This document shows positions 1 to 15,332 of a DNA stretch of 64,000 bases, in pieces. Position 1 is the first letter of the stretch. The number at the start of each line of letters is the position of its first letter. Below the pieces are notes generated by a model. It saw only the letters and a program-made list of their open reading frames with translations. It ran no database searches and had not been told where the DNA came from. The position numbers and the translations under genes were made by a program. Source of the stretch: Carallia brachiata (taxonomy: Eukaryota > Streptophyta > Magnoliopsida > Malpighiales > Rhizophoraceae); contig JADCRB010000162.1 in NCBI GenBank assembly GCA_021464245.1, positions 221,476 through 285,475 on the forward strand, given 5' to 3'.

Positions 1-479
1 CTCACCCATTCCTGTAAATACAAAATATAATCATATAATCATCATAGAAAACAAAATATCGTTCTGTATTCCTAATTCTGCAATAAAATTTGAAGCCGCC
101 AATGCAATCAACTTCCGGGTCTCGCGCTATATAAACTCTAAAACTATACACTAAACCTTCACGTTCATATTCCTAAAAATTAACATTACCAGCCAATCAA
201 ACAGATACAAAGCAGCCTTGTGTTCTTTTATCATATGCAATTCGGAAAATCAATTGAAACAGAAACCAATCCAAATAGCAAGAGACCAAGAAAAACAAAA
301 TCAAAATCCAAGATTTCAAATAAAAAGAACCCATCTTTCCACACTTTTCCATGGAAACAAACAAAGATTTTATAAAAAAAATCAAAAGAAGAAAATCCAA
401 GGAAACAAACTGGAAACCCCAACGAAAAAAAAAAAAAAAAAGCGAGGGAATCAACAAAAAGCAATTGCATTATGAGGAG

Positions 480-600
480 AATGAGTTATCTAAGTTGGTA
501 AAGGCGGTACCTTTACAGTGAGATTGAACCAAGCAAAACCCTGATTCCACAGAGACAAGAAAAGAGAGAGAGAAAACCAGTCCCTCAGAGTCGGACTTTT
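480..600 (-). other. Probable 5' UTR exon of a gene running off the left edge
   Basis: On the minus strand this stretch is a pyrimidine-rich leader (TCTCTCTCTC then TTGTCTCTGTGG). It ends in a good splice donor, CTGTAAAG|GTACCG, with the junction near 509/510. It contains no ATG, so it looks like a non-coding first exon followed by a 5' UTR intron. The body of the gene would lie left of base 1. The DNA from 1 to 480 is AT-rich and intron-like. This is inferred from composition and one splice site only; the product is unknown. Confidence 0.35.
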
Positions 601-640
601 AGAAGATCCAATGGATTATGGGTATGACGTATATGATTAA

Positions 641-1454
641 ATTAAAGGTCGATTTTCCTATTGTGGATTAGTATTAGTTTTTGCTAATTACTAATTATTG
701 ATGGGTGTCGTTGGTTATTTAAAGTTTGGCTAATTTTGTAAGAAAAATAATTAGGAATCCAAAAAATTTTTTGTCTGAATGTTTGTTAGAATTGAAATTG
801 AGTATATTATAGTAATATTTTTTACATCAAAAAAAAATACATTTTATTATTTTGTTTGTAAAAAAAAATTATTCTGATTTTAAAATATTCAAATACTCAT
901 TTTGATTTCAACAAAAACTATTTTTTCAATTTTTCATTAGTTTTCCTATTAAATTACAAAAATTATGAAATAAATGAAAAATTATGATAAAATGTCACGT
1001 AATCATATTTTTAATGATATGACATTATGGATCATGGTTTGCTAGCATAACGAATAAATGATGTATATCTCAATAAATTTACTAGTTAAATGACAAAAAA
1101 GTAGTAACTTATTTTATAAGAAAAATGTGAGAGACTGCTTTTGTAAAAAAAAAAAATTTATGTTATATCCATTATTGAACATTATCCCAAACGTTGCACA
1201 TTAATTTAGAGTTTTGGCCTTTTCTTTTGTACGGCGGGTTTACAAATAACAACAAATTGGCGTCTATATTTAGTCGTTTAAATTTATTAAAAAATAGATA
1301 AATTATTAAATATTTTTAAATAAATTATGAAATTAGTAAAATTTAACTAGATTATACTTGTGAGAAAGAAAAAGAAAACTAAAAAAGCCGAGGAGTATAT
1401 ACAATTTTCCCACGACGGTGAGGCTCTGATGATCGTTAGAGAGCACAAATGAAG
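641..1454. other. AT-rich intergenic DNA
   Basis: No gene is seen. The stretch is mostly A/T tracts. The core near 1285-1335 (ATAAATTATTAAATATTTTT) recurs, degenerate, near 10190, 16245, 54000 and 57450. Confidence 0.6.
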
Positions 1455-1462
1455 CCTAAAAC

Positions 1463-2110
1463 CATAGTTTTAAAAATCGGGCCGGTTATTGAACCGTAAG
1501 AAGAATGAGTTAATGGTTTAGCGGTCCAACCGAAAAATCGGTGGTTGAACCGGCGGGTCAATTCTGATTTGATAAAATAATAATTAATACTTATAATTTT
1601 TTATTTTTTAATAACAAATAATAAGTATAATTATAAAAAATAGAATATGAGTCTACTTAAATTTAAAATAAAATTAAAATACAAAATATTTATGATAATT
1701 TTTTAATTAAATAAATTAATAAAGTATAAATATCAAAAATTAAAATATTATAGAACTATTAATCGAATATTTATATTTAAAAATAAATATTATAGAGTCA
1801 ATAGATAATTCAAAAATATTATATTTTTCATTAATATAAATAAGTATTATTTATTCTCATTTTTAATCCAAAAAAAATAAATAAAACGACGTCTTTTTGA
1901 TCAAGATGACATGGTTGCTGGTTCACCGGTCCGACCGGCCGGTTCACCGATTTTGGAGTTATCGGTTTTCCGGTCTGACCGACCTGTTCACCGGTTTTCC
2001 GGTCCAACCGGCCGGTTCACCGGTTTCTGGGCGGTTCATTTCCTGTTCCGGTTTTATCAGTGAATCGGACCGGTCCGACCGGCCGATCCGGTTCGATTTT
2101 TAAAACTATG
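1463..2110. mobile_element. CCGG-rich non-autonomous element, 8-bp target duplication (648 bp)
   Basis: The ends are inverted: CATAGTTTTAAAAATCGG on the left and CGATTTTTAAAACTATG on the right. The element is flanked by a perfect direct repeat CCTAAAAC at 1455-1462 and 2111-2118. Subterminal regions are dense in CCGG-containing words (GACCGGCCGGTTCACCGG). The middle is almost pure A/T and has no coding capacity. An 8-bp duplication plus short inverted ends is typical of hAT-superfamily derivatives; that assignment is inference. Related copies lie at 29194, 30268 and 34127. Confidence 0.85.
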
Positions 2111-2121
2111 CCTAAAACGCA

Positions 2122-2150
2122 TTTTGACGATGATGATGATGATGATGATT
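2122..2150. repeat. (GAT)n microsatellite
   Basis: A short GAT/ATG trinucleotide run lies just outside the right target duplication of the preceding element. Confidence 0.8.
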
Positions 2151-2238
2151 ATATGGTTACCACATTTGGGTGATTCAGAGATTGGTTACATGATCATAGC
2201 AGACATATTCAAGGGATAATAACTTAGAATTCTGTTAC

Positions 2239-2460
2239 GTGGACAGAAAAAAGTAGACGTAGAATAGATAGAAAATTTTTTTTGTGTAACTAGACTGTTT
2301 ATTTGTGTAACAAGACATTTAATTTCTGTAACAAAAAAAATATATAAAAAAATATTTTTAAATTTTATTGTAATAAATTAACATTTTGTTATATAAATAA
2401 ATCAGTTATTGCATAACAAAATTTCTTCATCTGTTCCGCGTCTACTTTTTTCCCGTCCAC
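2239..2460. mobile_element. MITE-like element with long terminal inverted repeats
   Basis: The left end begins GTGGACAGAAAAAAGTAGAC and the right end, reversed, begins GTGGACGGGAAAAAAGTAGA. The similarity continues for about 45 bases on each side (AGAATAGATAGAAAATTTT versus GGAACAGATGAAGAAATTTT). The interior is AT-rich with GTGTAAC/TAACA repeats and no open frame. I could not find a convincing target duplication. The element sits about 230 bp beyond the DEG5 stop codon, so it may fall in or near the 3' UTR. Confidence 0.7.
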
Positions 2461-2692
2461 CAATCTTTATACAATAACCTATATCACGGAAGGAAACTTT
2501 GCACAGAGCTTCATTACTATTAATGGGTAGCTCCGCCATTTCTTATAGTTACAGGAAAGTGGAAACTACAGGGAATATACAATTAACAATCCTCATATGC
2601 TGATAGCCTATGCCTGATACAGCCAGAATACTTCTTAAGGTCCAAAGCTTGCAGTAAGCAAAGTATTTCTTCAGACAAAACCAAAAATGCCA

Positions 2693-5600
2693 TCAGAACC
2701 TGTTGCTATAAGGGGTTCCATACACAATCAGATATGGTACTGTCCGAACGACAGTGTCGATTGGTATTGCAAAGTTCACTCCAGAGGATACTCCTGTCCC
2801 TGCAATGGAAGTGAAAGAACAAGGAAGTGCACGTTCAAACTCTAAACTGAACGCGTTTCTCCCGTTTGCTCAAATGCAAATAAAAAATAGCGGCTCTTCA
2901 CCTTTTCGAGTGAAAGTTGCTGTATTAACCCCGATAACATGCCCGTGTGAATCGATCAATGGCCCACCTGAGTTCCCTGCATAATGAAGACTACCTTTAC
3001 ATTAAACCATGAATGAAAAGAGCATTTTAGCTAGCTCAGTGAAGAAAAGCACCCAGTATTGTTCCAGGAGACATGAGGTCAAACACATGTACATCTGAGA
3101 TGACATAGCATGATGAAGATGGAGGACTACACCCATCATACAACCCAATGTCCACTGCCTCCAGTGAACATAAAAGACAAAAAGACGAAAGTAAAACAAA
3201 GCACAACATAGATGACAAAGCATGTTTAGTTATTGTGGGAAAGGAAACTGGTAAAATTTTTACCTGCATTAATAGCTGCATCAGTTTGAATAGCTCCTCG
3301 AATGGCTCTTCCATTTGGAGAAGGTATTTCCCGTCCTAAGCCACTGACCACCTGCATTGTCCAAGACAATTATTTCATTTCCGCCAGGCCCATGACCAAT
3401 AACCTTAGCTCATGTTAATGTCGTATATGCATCATTTTGGATTTATAAATACATTGGACTCAAGAAATCTAGTTATGATTCTACAATCGACCAAGTTAGA
3501 CCCATTAGTGAATTAACTTAGAGCATAGAAGTTGGAAAAGGCTTGATCCAAATTCTTAAATGCCTCGTCGATAGACTAAAAAATGTTGGCTTCTCCTCAA
3601 GGAATCAAAAGCAAAGAGCGTCTGGGGAAGTTCTCTCTGCTATTACAGATGGTCTGGAGTTCTTGCTTTATGGCTGATGACAATGCTCTAATAGTGCTGA
3701 GGAGGTGCTTGATATTCTACTATATCTAGTCAATAATATCCTTCTTTTCTGCATGGTTATGCTTTGTTGGTGCTCCTATTAACTATTTGTACACATCAAA
3801 ACTTGCTCTGAAAACTGTTGGCTTTTTCTGACACGGCACTAAGGAGAAGTTCAGTGGTTAAAAGGAGCAGTCATGACCCATCACCTGAAGCTTTTGGGAT
3901 GAATGTTTATTTATGAAATATGGCCATATGAGTTTACAAATCATTATCAACTGTACAATACATTCATCTATTGATAGTTACCCCAGTTGTGAGAGTGTTC
4001 TCAAATCCATACGGGCTTCCAATGGCAAGGCAGCTCTGTCCCACACGTAAATTTTTTGAAGTACCAAGAACAACAGGTTTCAATTCATAACCATCGACAT
4101 CAACCTGTAGAAGACGTTGAATAATCATTTAGAAAGCAACTATCAATGTCGCAAGAATTTGCATGGAAATCAAAATAATCAAGTACATAAGTTGGTTAGT
4201 ATAACAATCATGAACAGGGGAAAAGTAATGGGCAGTATTTATTATGCGTAAACGTGGGATGATTACATGGAAAAAGGATTTGCAATGACATCAATATGGC
4301 AACTGAAATCTTTTGCGCACCATAACATGCAGGCAACAGGTCTAAGGAAGCACCTATTTCAAATTAGTAGTGCTCAACTAGACTTGAAGCTTTGGGGATG
4401 AGGGATGGGTCTTCACCATTTATAAAGCCATAAAATAGCTAATCCCGAATAGTATCTAAAATGGATGCATTCTGTCAAGCAGATCATGCTTGAACGAACT
4501 CCCACCTAGTCCTAGTCCACAGCAATTCCCAGGAAAGAATCCCAGAAAACTCAGCAACGAAAACCAATCACACTGCACATCCAATCGAATATTGTAGACA
4601 ATATAATGGAGCATATTGTGAAGAATAAGGTACAAGCATCTAGTTCAGTCAGAGGGTAAGCATTTTCCTGCAGATACGTTTACTCCGACAGATTTTTGAT
4701 CCTGCAGCACATTTGCCTTTCTTTCAAATCTTGCTTTAGGGAGTCCGAAAGCTGTCTAGCCACTGGCAGGGATGTATTTCAATTTATCCATTAAAAGGAC
4801 ATGCATATAAACAGTGGCATCTTTGTAATCAGGAATATATGCATTTTACTTTTGGATACTTTTCCTTCTTGATATCAATGGTGCACTAGATCAGGTCTCT
4901 CAATTTAATATTGAAAGTGAAAAGTTTGTATATTATAATGCCATGTAAGCAAACCTGTGTAACATTTTTAAATACCACACAATTGCACTTGTATTGTTTG
5001 GAATTCCACCTTTGCTGCATGTAAATGAGATAGAATTGCATGTGACTTGTGGTTCATGTGGCACTTAGATCAATATATGATGCCTAGTTCAATTTGACAA
5101 GAAAATTTAACCTCGTCCATAACATTACAGATACTGCTTCTCATATCCTTTATGTCAGTCCGTTTCACTGCCTATGGAGAATCTATTAGCCAAGTAAGCT
5201 CCAGTTCATGAAGCAGCTGACAGAATTTTTCCAGCTATCAGATTACCAATAGCAAATTTCACAAACGGCCCTTTAAAGTATCCACGACTTGGTAACATAC
5301 CTTAAGCACAGCCAGATCATAGGCTGGATCAAAACCAACAATCTTGCCTGCTCTATAGAAGCTATTTCCCTTGGCATCAACAAGGAACACCTATAAAACA
5401 TAAACCAACATGATGATGCTATTTTAAAAAAATGGCAGAAAAACTTGACAACTGGTCTAGCAATCTTCTGAATAAGAAGAGCAGTGGAGATGATATTAGA
5501 GGACCTTGCAAAATTGCAAACCACTTCTATCAGTTGCCAATTTAGCCACAACATGATAATTTGTAACCTGCATACATCAGAAAAAAATATATATATTATC

Positions 5601-7234
5601 TATTGGGCTCAATGTTTGCAAGCTAGTAGGACGAACTTTATGAACCAAATAAAATCAATGAGGTCTTGTAGGTAAACTTCAAACCAACCGTATTAGAATT
5701 TGATGGACTTACAAATAAATATTAGAAATTATGATTAATATTGACAGTGAATCAGAAAGTACAAATTTAGAACCAGATAGTGATCTCGAGATAGATCACT
5801 TGAGACAAACAAAAAATTCATCAAAACAGAATAGTTGTAATTGTAGTTCAGAAGAAGAATGCTGAGCTTGACTAATTGATGTTTTGTCTAGGATAGGGAC
5901 ATGGACGCTGACCGCCAAGTTGCAACAGCACAACAGTATGGACAAAGGCAATCTTACATGACCATTGGATGTCAAAACGTTGCTGGGATTATTACAGAAA
6001 GCTTTAATGAACCTCAACATGATCCAAGTATTATTTAAATGTTTTCTGCAATGCTTAATATTGATAAATAACAGATAATTGAGAACCTTATTCATTTAGT
6101 ACTTTTAACTACAAGACAGCATTTCTTCGTGGACATTGTGGGATATAGCAACATAAAAGTCCAGTAGCTAAAGCATAAAGTGTTTAGTACTTCTGCACTA
6201 TCCTTATTCTAAAAGGTGAGAGCCTTTGTATAATGACAAGGTTATTCCATTGTAACCTAGAGTTGTATGGGAAGCAATGTTTTTGTGAAAGCAAGGAGCA
6301 TTATCCCCATGTACTGTGATGCCTGTTGTTTTAGCTAAAGCATAAAAGAAGCAACTACATATAACAATGTGTAATGAATTGTATTCGATAACAGAACAAA
6401 GGGATCTTACAATGTGGCCAAATCTATCCCAAATGAAGCCTGAGCCAGTTCCTTCAACTTTTGCATTTTCATCCTCAGTAGGCATAACATTTCCTGAAGA
6501 ATTCTTGGGGATTTTTGCTAATTCAATGTCCTTTATAAAAACAACTGATGGTGATGCGGCCTGCAGTAATTAAACCAAAAGGAAAAAAAAAAATTCGAGG
6601 GGGTTTTATATTTTTTTGCACACCAAATTGGAATATAGATTCAACAATAATATGTCATTTGGGTCAATACATAAAAAAATTGATTCAGGATTCACCAACC
6701 AAACTACAATATTCATCCTATTCATTAGTCACCAAATATACTAAACTATAAGCTAAATGGTTCATTAATCGAACACTTCACATATATGTACAATACCAAA
6801 AACAGAAGAAGACAAATTCAAGCTTTCACTCAATCATATCTAAAGCTAAATGGGTCATCATGAAATCATCCATATGATTGAGAATCAAGCAGAAAATCAT
6901 CATTATCTATAAAAAAGTGACAAACTTTACACACTCGCACTCACACAGAGACCTGGAAGAGATCAATAATACGATCCTCTTCTTGCTGAAGTTCATCTTC
7001 TTGCTGCTGCTGTTGTTGGGCAATAGCAGATTGAAATGAAAGTACTCTCGGGATGGGATTGTACAAATCAAGCAGAGATGCCACCGCAAGACTAGACCCA
7101 AATGCTATGGCTGTTCTCCTTTGAAGAATTAAGCTCTTTTTTGATGAAATTTGAGAATCAGAAGCAGAACAATGTGTCCTAAGAAGTGAAGGAACTTGGG
7201 AGATACCAATACCATGTAGGCAACTCAAAACCAT
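2693..7234 (-). CDS. DEG5: DEG5-type serine protease, thylakoid lumen (8 exons, 325 aa)
   Basis: A trypsin-like DegP/HtrA protease. In Arabidopsis DEG5 pairs with DEG8 in the thylakoid lumen and helps clear photodamaged photosystem II D1 protein. Coding exons (minus): 6953-7234, 6411-6560, 5505-5567, 5301-5390, 3982-4104, 3264-3351, 2902-2976, 2693-2799. All junctions are GT-AG and in frame. The catalytic triad is complete: His149 (TNYHVV), Asp190 (AYDLAVLK), Ser268 (GNSGGP). The N-terminus looks like a bipartite transit peptide with a twin-arginine (RR 39-40) and hydrophobic stretch ending SAIA, so Tat import to the lumen is inferred. A run of six Gln follows. The protein stops shortly after the protease domain (GTPYSNRF), without a PDZ domain, as is known for DEG5. 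The length matches the Arabidopsis protein (about 323 aa). Identification is very secure. Confidence 0.95.
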
Positions 7235-7311
7235 GTTAGTTCACTGTTCACCCTGTCTGCCTATCTAACTGAAAACTGAAAAACTGTTTCTAGATTTTCT
7301 TTATTTGGTTT

Positions 7312-7324
7312 ACATATATAAAAG
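7312..7324 (-). promoter_or_regulatory. Possible TATA box of DEG5
   Basis: The minus strand reads CTTTTATATATG about 80 bases upstream of the DEG5 ATG, a usual distance for a plant TATA box with a short 5' UTR. The motif is nearly symmetrical and the surroundings are AT-rich, so it is only a candidate. Confidence 0.4.
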
Positions 7325-8594
7325 AGTGAGAAAAGTTTTATACCAAATAATAATAAGTACAAAATTAGTTTGTGAAAATTTTAATTATAAAAAATATATT
7401 TAATTTAAAAAAATAAATAAATTATTTTTTAAAAAAAAGTCCGTTCATTATAAAAAAAAAGGTTGATAAGAAGTAAAATTTGATTCTAATCTCTCATATA
7501 AATATAATATTTAGTAGTTAAATGGATATCTAGTAAGGACAAGATTAACTAGTTTATGTTTCAACTTTTATTTTAGAAAAAAAGTACACTTTATATTAGT
7601 GTACTGATTTTACTATTTAGTACAAATTATTTAGTATTTATATTTTAAATTTTAAAGTAATATCTATTTTTAACTTTTAATTTTATAAATAAATAAATAA
7701 AATATATCCTCCCGCTACATTGAGACTTGAGAGTTTCTCAATTCATGTAATCTAAGTCCCTTTTTGGGGGGTGGGGGGGGGGGGTGTTGTCAAAATCTGT
7801 TTTGAACTTTATGGGTGGATGAATTGCATTTGATTGAGCTACGAACTGGTCTAGGCCATAGCCAGGGGTCAGACACCGTCTCTTAACGAGTCCAGGTCCA
7901 AACTGCCTATCGGCCGAGGCTCAAACCAAGATTTTATGACAAAATACCCACCATGATCATCCAATAACAAGGGTTTTAATTTTTCCAAATGAACGATTTG
8001 AAGGTCTATTAGTTTCAACAGCATATTGCAGAGTTGATCATTCAAACCTTGCAATCAAACCAATTCTTCATTATTTAATAAAACTTTATTACATAGAACA
8101 CATGAATTTGTCACAATAAATGAATCGCTGTTACAGAGGGATGCTCTTTCCTTTAACTCAGAAAGAACCGGGCAGAAAAATATAAAATTGACAAAAGACA
8201 AGTCTCTATGTACAAGAGGCCTGAAGCTTTTTTTTTTTTCTTTTTTTTTTCCTCCTTTTCCATCTCCATCCGGAACAGATCCTCTCACAACAAACTTTGA
8301 CAATTGAAGGCCATTCTCCGAGCAAGAGACCCAATAAACTTCACCTCCCATTCATCGAAAAAAAAAAAGAACCATCCCATTGATGCACAGAGTCCCGGCA
8401 CAGAGTCCAAAGGACACGTAGACATATTTAGTAAAACAAGCAAGCGCCAACCCTGCAACTCAATGCAACTAAAAAATATGACAAGCACTTAAAAAATTCT
8501 TAAAGAACATCCTCTCCCATAGACTAATTAGAAGCAGAAAACTTAGTTAAATTCTTGTTTCATGAAGCCTGATCTGGCAGGTATGCATGGATCA
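7325..8594. other. Intergenic region with a G-run; 3' UTR of the next gene
   Basis: No gene is supported. 7325-7730 is AT-rich. 7766-7784 is a G-run (GGGGGGTGGGGGGGGGGGG) that could form a quadruplex or be an assembly-prone homopolymer. The more balanced DNA from about 8060 to 8594 probably includes the 3' UTR of the DUF761 gene, which is transcribed from the right. Confidence 0.5.
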
Positions 8595-9272
8595 TTAATA
8601 TGCAAGAGCAGCTCCTGATCTCTGAAGCCGAATTTGCATATTGAACCTTTTGATAAAATCTTCAACCCTTCTATTTAGCTCTTCATTGGACATACATGCA
8701 TAATTGTCTCTTTCTTCATCGGATTCTACTTCCGATGGCTCATACCGTACAGTTTTGACCCTCCAGACAATGTTTTTGCTCTCATCAATCACCACCCGTT
8801 TGATATTATCCGATTTACTACGACGCAATGTTTTTGATGAAATGTTTTTCCTTTTTTCGCTGCCGGTAGCTCTCTTCCTGACAAGAAGAACATCCTGACC
8901 CGAAATGATCTTTTCAGGGAAGCGATTCAAGGAGTTTGTTGTCGATCTCTTCTCTTGGAAATCAACTCTACATTGCTTTCCAGGCTTGGTTACAGCAACA
9001 TTAATTGGCAATCTGTTTTCCAGGGTCCTGATTCCTTGATGGGTGATTTTTCCTTTTTCCTGGAGAACCACAGCAGCTTGTTCTTCAGGAATAATTCTTG
9101 TCTTGATAGTTTCTGGATACCGCGACCGGACTGAAAAACTTTTATGCTTCCTCATCAGATCATGCATTTTTTTAAGTTTGATTGATGTAGAGAATGAGCT
9201 ATACACCAAGGCAAGGATGGTGATCAGAGCATTGTAAAGGAAGCACCAAAACTTGGTGCTTTTGGAGAGCAT
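8595..9272 (-). CDS. DUF761 (cotton fibre expressed) family protein, 225 aa
   Basis: A single-exon gene. Residues about 8-28 (FWCFLYNALITILALVYSSF) form one hydrophobic, probably membrane-spanning segment, as in plant proteins with a DUF4408-like N-terminus. The middle is basic and probably disordered (KRATGSEKRKN, KTLRRSKSDN). The C-terminus carries the DUF761 signature around residues 191-218 (YACMSNEELNRRVEDFIKRF), a short motif found in many land-plant proteins of unclear biochemistry. The first Met is used, with a TATA-like motif about 52 bases upstream. The cellular role is unknown: some relatives affect growth or stress responses, but nothing here shows a function. The gene is certain; the family assignment is strong. 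Confidence 0.85.
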   Translation of the reverse strand: MLSKSTKFWCFLYNALITILALVYSSFSTSIKLKKMHDLMRKHKSFSVRSRYPETIKTRIIPEEQAAVVLQEKGKITHQGIRTLENRLPINVAVTKPGKQCRVDFQEKRSTTNSLNRFPEKIISGQDVLLVRKRATGSEKRKNISSKTLRRSKSDNIKRVVIDESKNIVWRVKTVRYEPSEVESDEERDNYACMSNEELNRRVEDFIKRFNMQIRLQRSGAALAY

Positions 9273-9323
9273 TGGTTTGAAGGGGAGAGGCTGAAAGCAT
9301 AGAAGATAGAGATATACTATATA

Positions 9324-9330
9324 TTATATA
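9324..9330 (-). promoter_or_regulatory. Candidate TATA box of the DUF761 gene
   Basis: TATATAA on the minus strand lies within a longer CTATATATAATATATAG palindrome-like stretch. It is 52 bases upstream of the ATG and would give a 5' UTR of only about 20-25 bases. Confidence 0.4.
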
Positions 9331-9334
9331 TAGA

Positions 9335-11040
9335 TGAAGATGTTGAAATCAAAGTCAGGGAAAGGCATTCCTATATTAGCCTATTTTTTGCTGGTAGTCT
9401 TGCAGAAATTAGTTGGATTGGATGTGGCTTGTCCATTTTTAGAGAATGAATGAGAGAGAGGTCAGGAGAGCATTTAGGGTCAAAGTAAATTCCAAGACAA
9501 GGTGTTGGGTTGTTGTGGAAGTCATATCCAAATGATAGTTTGATGATAGTTTGCTTTTGCTAACAACAAATAATCATACTGTCATTGAGGTTATAGGATT
9601 TTAGTATACGGTGAGATTACCCAAATGTGTAGTTAATTTTTCAACTAATCGGATAAAGTTACGTGCACATAAGTTTTTGGTGTTGGAAATATGTGCACAT
9701 TAATGGTATAATCATAATTTTTATTTGTATAAAAAAAGAATTATATATATGTAACTCTAAGACAAGAATTATATTTTTTATGAATTCGCATTATTGTGTA
9801 TCACCCTAATATTTTTCGAGTTAATTTTCAAATTTTGTCTAACCATTTTCAATTAGTAGAAGATGGTGTCACTGCCATAGCTTTTAATGCTCTATGCTTG
9901 GAAGCAGCAAAAGTGGACAATTTCATCGCCGTGCAAATATATTTTAGCCCCATAGAGAAGAGCTGTCAAATTGCAACTAGTGCCACTTCATTGTTTGGTA
10001 TGGTTGATATGTGCCGTCGTGGATCTAATCAAAATCCAAATTCGATTTCTTTACGTATATAATCATTTGCTAGAGTACATTTACAATTTGGACCGCAAGA
10101 ATAATTGTCTCCAGTCTAGTTAGGATCAAAATAGAATTTGAAGTATATGTAATGTTATTAAATTATTGAAATTAAATAAAAAATAAATTAATAAATATCA
10201 TTAAATAAATTATATATTTATTTTAATATTACTTAAAATTAACTTAGATAATTAAATAAATTACATATTTATTTTGATACTATTTAAAATTAAGTCGTAT
10301 GATAGTGCCCATCAAATATTGGATGCAGAATGCATGAGACCACAATAATTTGATCAACAGGAAAATTATGTAACTTAATTTGATTAAGGAGCTTAGTGAG
10401 AATAGATGATGTGACCCCATTCTAAGTATTTAATTAATAAACATCATTAAGTGGTTGTCAGTTAGATAATTTTTGTAATTTTTTAACTAATCAATGAATT
10501 TCTTACTTTTTTTTGTTATCATTATTAAAAAGAAAAAAAAATTAAGACATCACGTCGTGTATTTTAGTCTAACATATTATATATTTTATTGTTAGGAATT
10601 GTATATTTTAAATTTTGTATCATATATTTCACTTAACACGTCATCTACTGACAATTACTTAATTGCTACTTAACTTTACAGTCAAACAACTTTTTCTTTA
10701 ATTATAAATGAAATGAAATTTCAAGTATTTACAGCCAAACCAAACCATCTAGTCAATTAAAAAGAAGAAAAAAGAAACATTTGCCATTATCTTAAAAAAT
10801 ACGATTAAAAAAAAGGAAAGAAAAACCAATACCAAACATGGGGATGAGCATGTGATAATACTCCAAAGGAAATGCTCTCCACACAAGTTTTATAATCCCC
10901 ATTGAAGAAGATTTGGCTAAAAATTGCTCGCCTTGGAAAACCAATCCACATTTTGAAGTCCCTCTTGCCACTCATCTCAATGATGATTTCTCTACCATAT
11001 TTGTCTTATTCACCATTATTTCCTATTTCTCCCTGTCCCA
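9335..11040. other. Intergenic region, no gene seen
   Basis: This is AT-rich DNA between divergent genes (DUF761 to the left, glycolate oxidase to the right). The section 10150-10300 has internally repeated AATAAATTA...TATTTATTTT stretches. The part nearest 11040 would hold the glycolate oxidase promoter. I cannot point to a secure TATA box. Confidence 0.5.
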
Positions 11041-11160
11041 TGTTTGTTTTTTCTGCATTGATATTGAGCTTGTGAGCTCTCTTGATTCCCCTTCTCTCCC
11101 TCACGCTCTCTCAACATTATCTATAGTATTTGCTCATTTCCCACAATTGCCTTTCTCTCT

Positions 11161-11909
11161 CTCCCTCTCTCTCTCTCTTCTTCCCTCTCCCCAAAGGTCT
11201 GTTTTTTTCTCTGCCATCAACTTTTATGCCACTTCTCTATTATTTGATATATTTCTTTCTTTCATCAATAGCAAGTTCTTTGGTTTTGAGCCTTTGATGT
11301 TTAGTTCTAGCTAATATGGTCATTTTAGCATCTGGGTCTGATAATTTTTGTGTAAAGCATTTAACTTTGACATAATCTTAACTTCTATAAGTGACAAATG
11401 AGTGAATTCATCGACTGGCCCTCTGAGTTAGTAGTTGCTTTCTTTGAAGACTGCTTTGGTTTTCTTTGTTAATTTTAGTGTATGCAAGTTGATTGAGATT
11501 TTGGTTATTTGTTTTTAATGGAAAAATTAATCAGAAACACCATCATAAGTAAGTAAGCTGACAATCTACATCAAATTATATTTGTGGTGTAATCTACAAA
11601 AGCTGTGAGCTCTACCAGGATTCTCTTAGTAAGCCTTCAGTATCTGTGGTTTTTTTATTTACTGGAATGGCTAACAAAAATTTGTTCTGGCTTCTGAGAG
11701 TTGCTTTCTACTTCTGGAGGCCTTAACCCTTTCAGGAACAGAATCATTCTTCCTGTTTTCTTCTTAACTTCTTTCTTGGATGGCTTTTGTTGTTTTTGAT
11801 GGCCGTTGTGTTCTATCCTCCTTCAGGGTTATTTGTATTTCGTCTGAACTACATCAGTGATTGGTTGTATGTTAGTTTGATGTGATAGTCTGATGATAAT
11901 ATATTTCAG
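11161..11909 (+). other. Glycolate oxidase leader: CT-rich 5' UTR exon and probable 5' UTR intron
   Basis: A pyrimidine tract (CTCTCTCTCTCTCTTC) ends at a donor-like CCAAAG|GTCTGT (11196/11197). An acceptor-like ATATTTCAG ends at 11909, 39 bases before the ATG. This would make a 713-base leader intron, common in highly expressed plant genes. The transcript itself is not proven by sequence. Confidence 0.45.
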
Positions 11910-11948
11910 AATATTCTTGAGGACGAAAAGGATAATTGATTCACAAAG

Positions 11949-15332
<3,384 letters not shown>

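Noticed and set aside
1897..2103. Arg/Ser/Pro-rich open frame
   Set aside because: It lies wholly in the CCGG-rich end of a non-autonomous element; composition explains it.
3002..3339. Several open frames on both strands between DEG5 exons
   Set aside because: They fall in DEG5 introns or out of frame with its exons.
10913..11314. 133-codon plus-strand open frame upstream of glycolate oxidase
   Set aside because: Low-complexity Ser/Leu/Phe sequence from the CT-rich leader; no family resemblance and it crosses the likely 5' UTR donor.
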